Shown: piece by piece, positions 31,165-39,408 of the stretch | Position numbering within the stretch: position 1 is the first letter of the stretch | How the letters are laid out: each line of letters starts with the position of its first letter | Origin: Staphylococcus kloosii | GTDB lineage: Bacteria > Bacillota > Bacilli > Staphylococcales > Staphylococcaceae | DNA length: 64,000 bases | Assembly (NCBI RefSeq): GCF_003019255.1 | Contig: NZ_CP027846.1 | Location: 2,170,001-2,234,000 of the forward strand | Direction of reading: 5' to 3' | Made by a program: the position numbers and the translations under genes | The notes under the pieces: model-generated | Database searches by the model: none | Seen by the model: only the letters and a program-made list of their open reading frames with translations | What the model was told of the DNA's origin: nothing

Positions 31165-33009
31165 TTAATAATATAATTCTAATTCGCGTTTTAATTCGTC
31201 TACATATTCTTTCGAACCTGTAACGATTAATCTATCACGATAACGTAATTGCGTGTCACCATGTGGCACGATAGATTCGTTATTTCTAATAATTCTTACG
31301 AAAATAATGTCACCATCGAATGGGAAGTTACGTAATTGAATTTGGTCGTATTGATGATTTAACATCGCAATTTCATATAATGATGTTTCTACGTTACTTA
31401 ATAAGTTAAGCATGTTAGGTGTCTCAATAAGTCCTTTTAGTAAAATTTTATTACTCATATAACTACTAAACACTTCAATACCTTGATCATGTAATTCAGC
31501 ATCTTCAGAACTAGATTCTAAACGACAAATTACACGCTCAACACCTTTCTCCTTAGCCATTAAAGCAACTTTTTTATTGATTTCATCATCATTTGTAGAA
31601 CAAACTACAATATTTCGTTTAAATAAGCCAAGTCTATCTAACATTTCAGGCTCATAATCAGCAATTTCAATCATTGAAATTTCATCTGCCAATTTACGTT
31701 GATCACTTAAATCAGTTCTATAATAAAGCGATACTTGATATAAATTAGAAGCAAGATTTTGTGCAATTGGTATTGTTAATTGATTTTTGCCAATCATGCT
31801 CACTTCGATACGTTTCGTTACTTCATCTGGTATTGGGAACAATTTTTTGAAAATAATCGGCACAATTAAACATGCAATTACTGCACTTAAAATTAAAATA
31901 CCAGATATTTCAGGCGTTATCGTATGTAGTTGTTCAGCGATTTTAGCTGAAGCAATAACAAGAGACAATGTCGATGTTAAAAGAAATGCCGAAGAAATCG
32001 TCGTTTTCTGATCAAACCATCGTCGAATATAAAATACCGGAAGTAATTTTGATACTAAAAATGCAATAAGTAAGATAGGAATAATAACTAATATTGATGG
32101 TTCTTTAATTAACGACGGGATATTAAGGTCAACACCTACCATAATGAAAAAGATAGGAATAAAGAAACCGTAACCAAACGAATCTAGTTTATCAACTAAG
32201 TCTTCATCAGGTCCCAACAACGAAACAATTACCCCAGCAATAAACGCCCCTAAAATATTTTCTGCGCCTACACCTTCTGCAAGTGCAACTAGTAAAATAA
32301 TAAGTGCGAAGACGGCTCTAATACCAATTTGTGTCGTACCGTCCATCAACTTTTGTAAAAATTTAGCGCGTTTAAATATACCACCAAGGAAGTAAAATAT
32401 TATGGCAAATATAACTAAAATACCGATTAGCCATAATGAGCCACTGCCTGTAGCATGAATAGCGCCGTATGCAGTTAATAATATCATCGTTACTAAATCT
32501 GCTAACACGGCTACTAATAATATAAATTGTCCTATAGTCGTTCTCATTATATTCATTTCTTTTAACGTTGGCACGACAACACCTAACGATATTGTAGAAA
32601 TAATAATAACCATTAATAATACATCATCGATAAGACCAAACCATTTAAATAAATACGCTAAAATTACTGATACAATCATAATTAAAGCAAATACCGTAAT
32701 AGCTAATTGGAAATGGCCAGGCATCTTTTGTGCGTCTGGGTCATTACTATCGGTGTTAGTTGACTTCTTTTTAAAAGCTTTAAAGTCTATTTCTAAACCA
32801 CTTAAAAACATTAAAAAGATAAAACCTAACGTTGATAGTATTTTTAACATTGAGTCTTTTTCAACCAAATTTAAAAATGAATGACCTATAATGATACCCA
32901 TGACGATTTCGGCAACAACCACGGGGATAAAATTAATTCTAAGTCTATTTACAAGAATCGGTGTAAAAAATGCTGCTAATACAACGATAACGAGTGATAA
33001 AAACTCCAT
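31165..33009 (-). CDS. cpaA: Cation/proton antiporter CpaA, c-di-AMP binding type
   Basis: The 614-residue protein has a CPA2-type antiporter domain of about 12 helices (residues 1-390; LGFIFLMFLSGLEIDFKAF, then FGYGFFIPIFFIMVGVDLN) followed by cytosolic RCK_N (about 405-520) and RCK_C (about 530-612) domains. Length equals S. aureus CpaA, in which c-di-AMP binds the RCK_C domain and stimulates transport of K+ or Na+ against protons. The start follows AAGGAGGCAAC, 9 bases after mgtE, so it is the last gene of the relQ-nadK-rluD-like-mgtE operon. A terminator follows. Confidence 0.92.
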   Translation of the reverse strand: MEFLSLVIVVLAAFFTPILVNRLRINFIPVVVAEIVMGIIIGHSFLNLVEKDSMLKILSTLGFIFLMFLSGLEIDFKAFKKKSTNTDSNDPDAQKMPGHFQLAITVFALIMIVSVILAYLFKWFGLIDDVLLMVIIISTISLGVVVPTLKEMNIMRTTIGQFILLVAVLADLVTMILLTAYGAIHATGSGSLWLIGILVIFAIIFYFLGGIFKRAKFLQKLMDGTTQIGIRAVFALIILLVALAEGVGAENILGAFIAGVIVSLLGPDEDLVDKLDSFGYGFFIPIFFIMVGVDLNIPSLIKEPSILVIIPILLIAFLVSKLLPVFYIRRWFDQKTTISSAFLLTSTLSLVIASAKIAEQLHTITPEISGILILSAVIACLIVPIIFKKLFPIPDEVTKRIEVSMIGKNQLTIPIAQNLASNLYQVSLYYRTDLSDQRKLADEISMIEIADYEPEMLDRLGLFKRNIVVCSTNDDEINKKVALMAKEKGVERVICRLESSSEDAELHDQGIEVFSSYMSNKILLKGLIETPNMLNLLSNVETSLYEIAMLNHQYDQIQLRNFPFDGDIIFVRIIRNNESIVPHGDTQLRYRDRLIVTGSKEYVDELKRELELYY

Positions 33010-33018
33010 GTTGCCTCC

Positions 33019-34404
33019 TTAAGTTAAATAAGTCATAAATGATGTCGCTAAACCAAAATAGATTAGCATACTTACAATATCATTTATCGTTGTGATAAAT
33101 GGACCACTTGCAACCGCTGGGTCAATTTTTAATTTATTCATTACCAATGGTATAACTGAACCAACTAGTGTACCTACCGTCATTGCAATCGTTAAACTCA
33201 AACCGACGATAAACGCTAAGAATGGCTGTCTATATATAATGATAATAATTAATACTAAAATTAATGCACATACAAAACCACTTAACAGACCACTACCTGC
33301 TTCTCTTAATGCAATTTTAAATTTGCTTTTCTCATCAATTTCACCTGTAGAAATATTACGTACAGAAACTGCTAGTGATTGTGTACCAGAGTTACCAGAC
33401 ATCCCACTGATAATCGGGATAAACGCAGCTAAAAGTGCTACTTGAGATAATGTATCTTCAAATGAGCCTAAAATGGATGCCGTTATCATACCAAGGAAAG
33501 TTAGAATAATTAACCATGGTAAACGCTTAGTAGCGGTTTTTAAAACAGAATCATTCGTTGCATCGACGTCAGAGACACCGGCTAAACGAGAGTAGTCTTC
33601 ACTAGCTTCTTCGTCCATTACGTCTAAAATATCATCGATTGTAATAATTCCTAGTAAATGATCTTGATAATCTAACACTGGCATAGCGATTAAATCATAG
33701 TCTCTCATTCTTTGTGCCACGTCTTCTTGGTCCTCTGCAACATTCGAACTAATGACACGTTCGCTCATAATATCTTCAATATAAGCATCATTTTCAGCGA
33801 TGATTAAATCTCTTAAAGATAATACCCCTATTAATTTTTTATCGTCATTCACTGCGAAAATAACATAGATGGTTTCCGCATCTGGTGCTTGATCTTTTAC
33901 TTGAATCAAAGCTTCTTTAACTGGCATTGTTGCCTTTAAAGAAATATACTCAGTGGTCATAATACCACCGGCAGTGTCCTCATCATAATGTAATAACGCT
34001 TTAATTTCTTTCGCATCTTCTTTATTCATTAAAGTTAATAAACTAACTAACTTTTGTTTAGACAACTGATTCATTATATCTACTGCGTTGTCATATGACA
34101 TTTCTTCTAATACTTTACTAGCATAAGTAGCATTCATCGTATCAAATAAATCTTCGTATTCTTCTTCATCAATTTCTAATTGATCAAAGAAATCTGCTAC
34201 TTCTTCAGGAGATAAGACTTCAAAAATACGTTGCCTTATATCATCGTTACTATCCTCAAAGTATTCACTTTGTTCATATGTATGCATAGATAAAAATTCA
34301 GTTCTAAATTCATCTATCTCATTATCTAATAATAATTTATCAAGTAATTCTTGATCATAAACTGTTTCATCATCTAATTTTACTGACTCATTTTCGTTAT
34401 ACAT
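33019..34404 (-). CDS. mgtE: Magnesium transporter MgtE
   Basis: I use ATG at 34404 after GGAGGTGAGAC, giving 461 residues as in S. aureus. The order is an N-terminal MgtE_N superhelix (about 15-130), two CBS domains (about 135-260, with DAETIYVIFAVNDDKKLIGV and LLGIITIDDILDVMDEEA) and five membrane helices (about 285-460). GMSGNSGTQSLAVSVR and the last helix acidic residue line the Mg2+ pore. The cytosolic domains close the channel at high Mg2+. It lies between an rluD-like gene and cpaA in one operon. Confidence 0.95.
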   Translation of the reverse strand: MYNENESVKLDDETVYDQELLDKLLLDNEIDEFRTEFLSMHTYEQSEYFEDSNDDIRQRIFEVLSPEEVADFFDQLEIDEEEYEDLFDTMNATYASKVLEEMSYDNAVDIMNQLSKQKLVSLLTLMNKEDAKEIKALLHYDEDTAGGIMTTEYISLKATMPVKEALIQVKDQAPDAETIYVIFAVNDDKKLIGVLSLRDLIIAENDAYIEDIMSERVISSNVAEDQEDVAQRMRDYDLIAMPVLDYQDHLLGIITIDDILDVMDEEASEDYSRLAGVSDVDATNDSVLKTATKRLPWLIILTFLGMITASILGSFEDTLSQVALLAAFIPIISGMSGNSGTQSLAVSVRNISTGEIDEKSKFKIALREAGSGLLSGFVCALILVLIIIIIYRQPFLAFIVGLSLTIAMTVGTLVGSVIPLVMNKLKIDPAVASGPFITTINDIVSMLIYFGLATSFMTYLT

Positions 34405-34432
34405 ATGTCTCACCTCCGTGCTTTATTTTAAA

Positions 34433-35284
34433 TTATAGCATATCAAAAATTGTCATCATCGACATATCACTATCAACTATATTTATTTGCTCATGCGTTA
34501 TAGGATGTGCAAAGGCAACTTGATAGCACTGTAACAATTGTCGAGGAATGTCTTTACGTGAACTACCGTATAAATCATCACCTACAAGTGAATGCCCAAT
34601 ATGTTGGAAATGAACTCTAATTTGATGCGTTCTTCCCGTCATTAATTTAACTTCACATAAACTATACCCATTTTTTTGTTTTAATGAAGTATAACTTGTG
34701 CGAGCATATTTACCGTCAGGTGAAACTTGTCGTTGAATAATGCTTGCTGGATGACGTGCGATAGGCGCTTCGATAATGTTGCTGTCTTGTACATTGCCAT
34801 GACAAATACATAAATAACGTTTGTCGATTGTAAGTTGCGACATTAAATGGTGGATAAATCCGTGTTTAGTAAAAATAACGATACCTGAAGTATTTCTATC
34901 TAATCTAGTAACGATATGCGGTACAACCTCATTATTTTGCCATGTATATGCGTATACTTGTTCCAACAAACTTTCATGTAAATGTTCTTTAGATGGTGCA
35001 ATATTTTGATGCGCAGGTTTCGCTACAATAATTAAAAAGTCATCTTCAAACAAAATATTTAATGGTGCATCAAATGGTGTGATATTTTCACTTGGAATCT
35101 CTTGAGGTAATTGTACCTTTAATTGGTCACCCTTATGCATCATAGCGCGCACAGTGACTTGACAACCATTCACAAGTAAAGCGCCATTATTTTTAATGGC
35201 GCTAATTGTTGTTTTTGAATATGAATGACGTTGCAGAAAGGATTTAACCGATTCTTCACCTTGGATGTTATAAACAAAGTGCAC
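34433..35284 (-). CDS. RluA-family pseudouridine synthase
   Basis: The 283-residue protein has an N-terminal S4-like part (SVKSFLQRHSYSKTTISAI) and the RluA catalytic domain with VTRLDRNTSGIVIFTK, where Asp in RLD is the catalytic residue, and GRTHQIRVHFQHIGHSLVGD. It converts uridine to pseudouridine in rRNA or tRNA. RluD-type activity on 23S rRNA is likely but not provable here. Initiation is GTG at 35284, overlapping the nadK stop by one base (TAGTG). The same order nadK - pseudouridine synthase - mgtE occurs in S. aureus. Confidence 0.92.
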   Translation of the reverse strand: MHFVYNIQGEESVKSFLQRHSYSKTTISAIKNNGALLVNGCQVTVRAMMHKGDQLKVQLPQEIPSENITPFDAPLNILFEDDFLIIVAKPAHQNIAPSKEHLHESLLEQVYAYTWQNNEVVPHIVTRLDRNTSGIVIFTKHGFIHHLMSQLTIDKRYLCICHGNVQDSNIIEAPIARHPASIIQRQVSPDGKYARTSYTSLKQKNGYSLCEVKLMTGRTHQIRVHFQHIGHSLVGDDLYGSSRKDIPRQLLQCYQVAFAHPITHEQINIVDSDMSMMTIFDML

Positions 35285-36093
35285 TATTCATCGTCTCCAC
35301 TTGAGATAAATGAATCATGAACCCTTTTCCAAAAAGGAAACGGTCTAAATCTAGCAAAGCGTACTTTTTCATTTGCTACTCTAAATTGAATCGCATTGAC
35401 ATTTTTATGTTTAATACTCACATGATCAATTGTGGTTAAAATCGTGTCATGATTTACAGGAGTGATTAAACAAGTATGGTGTTTAGGTAAGACAAGTGGT
35501 GAACCAACCGTTCTGAAGACTCTATTATTTATTGACGCAATTTCTGCTATTTGCATTGCTTCTAGTGATGGATGTATTAACGCTCCACCCAATGCTTTAT
35601 TATACGCCGTAGATCCAGATGGCGTGGACACACATAACCCATCACCTCTAAAACGCTCAAATTGTTTACCTCTAATATTAACGTCCACAACAAGTGTAGA
35701 ACCATTTTCTGTTTTCATGGTTGCTTCATTCAAAGCTAAATATCGGGTTTCATAACCATTATTATTATAGCGTACAATTAATTCTAAAAGTGGGTATTCG
35801 ATAACTTGGAACTGAGAGTTATTAATTTCTATAATTAATTTTTCAACCTCATGTGGTAACCAATCGGCATAGAAGCCTAAATGACCAGTGTGTACACCGA
35901 CGAAAGCACAACGCGATAACATATGACTATATTGATGAAAAGCTTGTAATAGCGTACCATCGCCACCAACAGAAATTACTATTTCTGGATTTTCAGGATC
36001 TTCCACCATTTGAAAGTCTTTCATATGATTAATCATCTTATGCTTTAAAGCGTTTGATTTTGAATCCCCTTTAGACAAAATTGTATAACGCAT
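35284..36093 (-). CDS. nadK: NAD kinase
   Basis: The 269-residue enzyme phosphorylates NAD+ to NADP+. The GGDGT motif (SVGGDGTLLQAFHQY, Asp45) binds the phosphate donor, and LALNEATM and STPSGSTAYNKALGG carry the other family residues. Length is typical of the Bacillales enzyme. ATG follows GTGGGGTGTAAG, 12 bases after relQ. It is followed by the rluD-like gene with a one-base overlap, so expression is coupled. Confidence 0.96.
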   Translation of the reverse strand: MRYTILSKGDSKSNALKHKMINHMKDFQMVEDPENPEIVISVGGDGTLLQAFHQYSHMLSRCAFVGVHTGHLGFYADWLPHEVEKLIIEINNSQFQVIEYPLLELIVRYNNNGYETRYLALNEATMKTENGSTLVVDVNIRGKQFERFRGDGLCVSTPSGSTAYNKALGGALIHPSLEAMQIAEIASINNRVFRTVGSPLVLPKHHTCLITPVNHDTILTTIDHVSIKHKNVNAIQFRVANEKVRFARFRPFPFWKRVHDSFISSGDDE

Positions 36094-36105
36094 GCTTACA
36101 CCCCA

Positions 36106-36741
36106 CTAGTCATTATTGTGCTTCTTAGCTCTTTTTTTTGAATAATATTTTTGAGCTTCTTGTATTTCTTCTTTAATTTCGGACATTTCTTCATCTAACA
36201 AATACGCCGCTTCGGCAGCTCTTTCAAGTCTATGTTGAATTTCTGGTGGATAATCTCCATCATATTTATACCTTAAAGTGTGTTCTATTGTTGCCCAAAA
36301 ATTCATTGCTAAAGTACGAATTTGTATTTCAGCTAAAATATTTTTCTTCCCTGCTAATGTTTCGATTGGATATTCAATTATGACGTGATAAGAGCGATAT
36401 CCACTTTGTTTAGTATTACTAATATAGTCTCTTTCTTCTATGACTCTAAAGTCTTCTCTTTGTCGTAATAAATTAACGACAATGTCAATGTCATCAACAA
36501 ATTGACACATCATTCTAAGACCTGCGATGTCATACATTTCTTCATGCAAGCGATCAAAAGGAATGTTACGTTTGTTTGCCTTATCGATAATACTCGTCAT
36601 AGGTTTAACTCTACCTGTTACGAATTCTATCGGTGAAGCATTTTCTCCTACTTCATATTGCTTCCGTAACCCCTTAAGCTTAATTTTCAATTCATCTACG
36701 GCTTGTTTGTATGGAGATAAAAATTGGTCCCATTGATTCAT
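36106..36741 (-). CDS. relQ: Small alarmone synthetase RelQ
   Basis: The 211-residue protein has only a (p)ppGpp synthetase domain: GRVKPMTSIIDKANKR, YDIAGLRMMCQFVDDI, GYRSYHVIIEYP and AEIQIRTLAMNFWATIEH. It lacks hydrolase and regulatory domains. RelQ makes ppGpp/pppGpp from GTP or GDP and ATP; in firmicutes it is a tetramer and responds to cell-wall stress. Its helical tail (EEIQEAQKYYSKKRAKK) is typical. It heads the nadK-rluD-like-mgtE-cpaA run, with GGAGTGAAGCACG before the ATG. Confidence 0.95.
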   Translation of the reverse strand: MNQWDQFLSPYKQAVDELKIKLKGLRKQYEVGENASPIEFVTGRVKPMTSIIDKANKRNIPFDRLHEEMYDIAGLRMMCQFVDDIDIVVNLLRQREDFRVIEERDYISNTKQSGYRSYHVIIEYPIETLAGKKNILAEIQIRTLAMNFWATIEHTLRYKYDGDYPPEIQHRLERAAEAAYLLDEEMSEIKEEIQEAQKYYSKKRAKKHNND

Positions 36742-36760
36742 CGTGCTTCACTCCGCTTCA

Positions 36761-37105
36761 CTATAATTCAAATATTTCTTCTACTTTAGCAACAAACTCC
36801 TTACCATAGTTTGAATTACCCTCAATATTATCTAATATGTAAGTTAGTTCATTATTAAATTCTTTTAATTCTAAATCGTCATTAACTATAATTTTCTTAT
36901 CTTTGTTTTCATGTATCATTGACCATGTTTCTTGAACAAAAATTAAATATGAGTATGATTGACCATCATCTAATATATACGCGAAGGCATAGTTATCACT
37001 ATCAACAAGCATTTGACCTGCTTCTACTAACCCTTCTGTAGATTCTTCTGTATAACAATTTATACTATCTTCTGTTATCTTAATTTCATTAACATAAATT
37101 CGCAT
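36761..37105 (-). CDS. UPF0738-family protein
   Basis: The 114-residue protein matches the UPF0738 family of staphylococci (MRIYVNEIKITEDSINCYTE start and the middle LDDGQSYSYLIFVQETWSM). It is acidic, soluble and of unknown function. ATG follows AAGGAGGAACAAGC. It precedes relQ by 19 bases on the same strand, so it may be the first gene of that operon, and diverges from the CYTH gene. Confidence 0.85.
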   Translation of the reverse strand: MRIYVNEIKITEDSINCYTEESTEGLVEAGQMLVDSDNYAFAYILDDGQSYSYLIFVQETWSMIHENKDKKIIVNDDLELKEFNNELTYILDNIEGNSNYGKEFVAKVEEIFEL

Positions 37106-37286
37106 GCTTGTTCCTCCTTATTCTTACTTAGTTTAACATAATTTACCACGACATAACACGTGACATGACCATTCTATATTATAACTTTTAGCAACTATTT
37201 TGACATTAAAAATTATCATATTTTAATGAGTATTGCTTTTAAATTAAAAGCAAATTTTGCATAATATTAGTAAAGGAGTGACAACA

Positions 37287-37868
37287 ATGGCCACAAATAA
37301 TGAAATTGAATTTAAACAACTATTATCAGCACAACAATATAATCAATTTGCGCAACACTATTTTCCAAATAAAGAACCCTTCACACAAACGAATTACTAT
37401 ATTGACACTCCAGATTTTCAATTAAAGTCACATAAAAGTGCATTACGTATTCGAGTTAAAGATGGTGGTAATGAGATGACTTTAAAAGTCCCTGCCGAAG
37501 TAGGATTACTTGAGTATAACTTTGATACGACGATTAATCCTAAAATGAACTATCGACTTACTTTAGATGACTTACCTAATGATATCGAAATTCAACTCAA
37601 AAAATTAAATATTGATTTGTCTTCATTAACTATATTAGGTGATTTAACAACTGAACGTTTAGAAACACCGCATGGTCAAGATTTAATCGTCTTAGATAAA
37701 AGCACTTATTTAGACACTGAAGACTATGAATTCGAATTTGAAGTCGTTGACTACGATTCAGGCTTAGCAAAATTTAATGCTATTTTGGAAAACTTTGGCA
37801 TAGCCTACGAACAACCAGCGAATAAGGTACAACGTTTCTTCGATCGTAAGTCTCAAATATCTAATTAA
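37287..37868 (+). CDS. CYTH-domain protein (YjbK-like)
   Basis: I start at ATG 37287 after AAAGGAGTGACAAC. The 193-residue protein has the CYTH signature E-x-E-x-K (NEIEFKQLL) and alternating acidic and basic strands (ALRIRVKDGG, MTLKVPAE, EFEFEVVDYD) that form the triphosphate tunnel. Such enzymes hydrolyse inorganic triphosphate, thiamine triphosphate or related compounds with Mg2+. It lies upstream of the truncated haemoglobin and spxH genes, as yjbK-yjbI-yjbH homologues do in other Bacillales, and is divergent from the UPF0738-relQ genes. Confidence 0.88.
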   Translation: MATNNEIEFKQLLSAQQYNQFAQHYFPNKEPFTQTNYYIDTPDFQLKSHKSALRIRVKDGGNEMTLKVPAEVGLLEYNFDTTINPKMNYRLTLDDLPNDIEIQLKKLNIDLSSLTILGDLTTERLETPHGQDLIVLDKSTYLDTEDYEFEFEVVDYDSGLAKFNAILENFGIAYEQPANKVQRFFDRKSQISN

Positions 37869-37958
37869 CCTTACTATATGTACAGAAGTCGAATTACTTC
37901 CAAATGTCAATATTCGTGTTATATTATTATATATATAAATTGAGTATGGTGATGAAAA

Positions 37959-38330
37959 ATGACACAAACACCTTATGAAGTAATTGGTCCAGAAGCATTA
38001 TACGACCTTATAGATAACTTTTATTCTCTTGTTGCGCAAGACACGAGAATAAATCATTTATTCCCAACAGATTTAAGTGAAACAAGTCGTAAGCAAAAAC
38101 AATTTTTAACACAATTTCTCGGAGGTCCTAATCTTTACACTCAAGAACATGGTCATCCTATGCTTAAAAGACGCCATTTAGAATTTACCATTACACACTT
38201 CGAACGTGATGCATGGTTAGAAAATATGCACCAAGCAATAACAAACGCACAACTACCAGCAGGCGTCGGTGATTACTTATATGAACGTTTACGGTTAACA
38301 GCCAATCACATGGTAAACTCTGAAAATTAA
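37959..38330 (+). CDS. Group II truncated haemoglobin
   Basis: The 123-residue globin is a group II (trHbO-type) protein. The proximal haem His is probably His73 in MLKRRHLEF; Tyr22 corresponds to the B10 tyrosine and Trp86 to the G8 tryptophan. It is related to YjbI of Bacillus and lies 16 bases upstream of spxH. Members bind oxygen or NO and may have peroxidase activity. Operon coupling with the Spx adaptor suggests a link to oxidative or nitrosative stress, which is inference. ATG follows GGTGATGAAAA. Confidence 0.92.
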   Translation: MTQTPYEVIGPEALYDLIDNFYSLVAQDTRINHLFPTDLSETSRKQKQFLTQFLGGPNLYTQEHGHPMLKRRHLEFTITHFERDAWLENMHQAITNAQLPAGVGDYLYERLRLTANHMVNSEN

Positions 38331-38346
38331 TTGTAGGTGAAATTAC

Positions 38347-39141
38347 ATGACTCAAGAATTAAGACTAATACAAGCGAATAGTCGTGAAGATGCTAATCTT
38401 TCACCTGTAAGCAAAATTGAAATTTATTCATTTTTTGACCCATTTAGTCAAGAATGCTTTAAACTTTCAGCTATACTATCTAAATTGCGTTTAGAATACA
38501 AACAATATATCCGCATACGACATATATTAAATCCATCTTTACGCATATTGACCAAATGCCAAGCGCAAAGTAGTTCTGATTTAGATAATATTGCTTTAGC
38601 ATACAAAGCAGCAGAATTACAAGGGAGGATTCGTGCAGAACGATTTATTCATTTACTTCAAAATGAAATTATTCCTAAAAAAGATATAATAACCGAATCC
38701 ATGGTTAATAATTGTATCTGTAATGCAGGATTAGATAAAGACGTGTTTAAAGAAGACTTGCATAACGCATCGATTAAAGAAAGTTTACAAGTAGATTTGC
38801 ATATTGCAAGGGAGATGGATATTGAAGAAGCCCCTTCCCTTGTTTTCTTTAATGAAGATGTACATGAAGAAGGATTAAAAGTCGAAGGTTTATATCCATA
38901 CCATATTTACACTTATATCATCAATGAACTTATGGGCACGTCGATAGAAAAAGAATTGCCACCAAGTTTAGAAACATATATCGAACAACAACAACTCGTT
39001 ACTAAGGAAGAATTGTTAACGATATACGAATGGCCTGAGAAAGTATTGAATAAGGAATTGAAAAAGTTAGCAATTCAACAAAAAATCGAAAAATTGAGTG
39101 CACCTGAAGGAAGCTTTTGGAAAGCTAAAAGTGAAAAGTAG
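38347..39141 (+). CDS. spxH: ClpXP adaptor of Spx (YjbH)
   Basis: The 264-residue protein has a DsbA/thioredoxin-like fold beginning IEIYSFFDPFSQECFKLSAIL and including EEAPSLVFFNEDVHEEGLK. The DsbA CxxC is replaced by FSQEC with one cysteine. A helical C-terminal part (about residues 190-264) follows. YjbH/SpxH binds Spx and delivers it to ClpXP, keeping levels low until disulfide stress. Its target spx lies about 4 kb away at 43349-43744. It is translated from GTAGGTGAAATTAC, 16 bases after the globin gene. Confidence 0.94.
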   Translation: MTQELRLIQANSREDANLSPVSKIEIYSFFDPFSQECFKLSAILSKLRLEYKQYIRIRHILNPSLRILTKCQAQSSSDLDNIALAYKAAELQGRIRAERFIHLLQNEIIPKKDIITESMVNNCICNAGLDKDVFKEDLHNASIKESLQVDLHIAREMDIEEAPSLVFFNEDVHEEGLKVEGLYPYHIYTYIINELMGTSIEKELPPSLETYIEQQQLVTKEELLTIYEWPEKVLNKELKKLAIQQKIEKLSAPEGSFWKAKSEK

Positions 39142-39153
39142 AAGTGCATAATT

Positions 39154-39196
39154 AAATAGAGCTAATTATTAATATTAATAATTAGCTCTATTTTTT
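39154..39196. terminator. Terminator after spxH
   Basis: A near-continuous palindrome from AAATAGAGCTAATTATTAA to its complement ending AGCTCTATTTTTT forms a stem of about 19 bp. It ends the CYTH-globin-spxH transcript just before the convergent RsaE gene. Confidence 0.9.
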
Positions 39197-39208
39197 ATAT
39201 TTATACAT

Positions 39209-39307
39209 AAAAAAAACGCCGTGTCTGATTACACGGCGCTAAACAAAGGGGATGGGAGAAATTTTTCACTTCAAACAAAGGGGTATGTTTGTTATGTGAT
39301 TAATTTC
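39209..39307 (-). ncRNA. rsaE: Small RNA RsaE (RoxS)
   Basis: On the minus strand the sequence starts GAAATTAATCACATAACA near 39307 and holds the repeated TTTCTCCCATCCCC segment carrying the UCCC seed motifs. It ends in a hairpin CGCCGTGT-AATCAG-ACACGGCG with a T8 tail at 39209. Sequence and the site between pepF and the yjbH operon match RsaE/RoxS of S. aureus as remembered. RsaE pairs with ribosome sites of TCA-cycle and folate or NADH-linked mRNAs and is induced through the SrrAB system. About 99 nt. Confidence 0.93.
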
Positions 39308-39315
39308 ATGTACTT

Positions 39316-39344
39316 AATATAACACGCCCATATACCCTTTTCAA
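39316..39344 (-). promoter_or_regulatory. Promoter of rsaE
   Basis: TTGAAA (39344-39339), a 17-bp spacer and TATATT (39321-39316) on the minus strand lie 8 bases before the expected 5' end of RsaE. Confidence 0.8.
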
Positions 39345-39408
39345 CCTAAAAACTGCAATAAATTTTATTTGTCATAAACTCGTCAAATTGTAAACGAATA
39401 CATTCATG

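Noticed and set aside
34405..34432. Mg2+-sensing leader (M-box) for mgtE
   Set aside because: mgtE starts only 28 bases after the upstream rluD-like region in an operon, leaving no room for a riboswitch.
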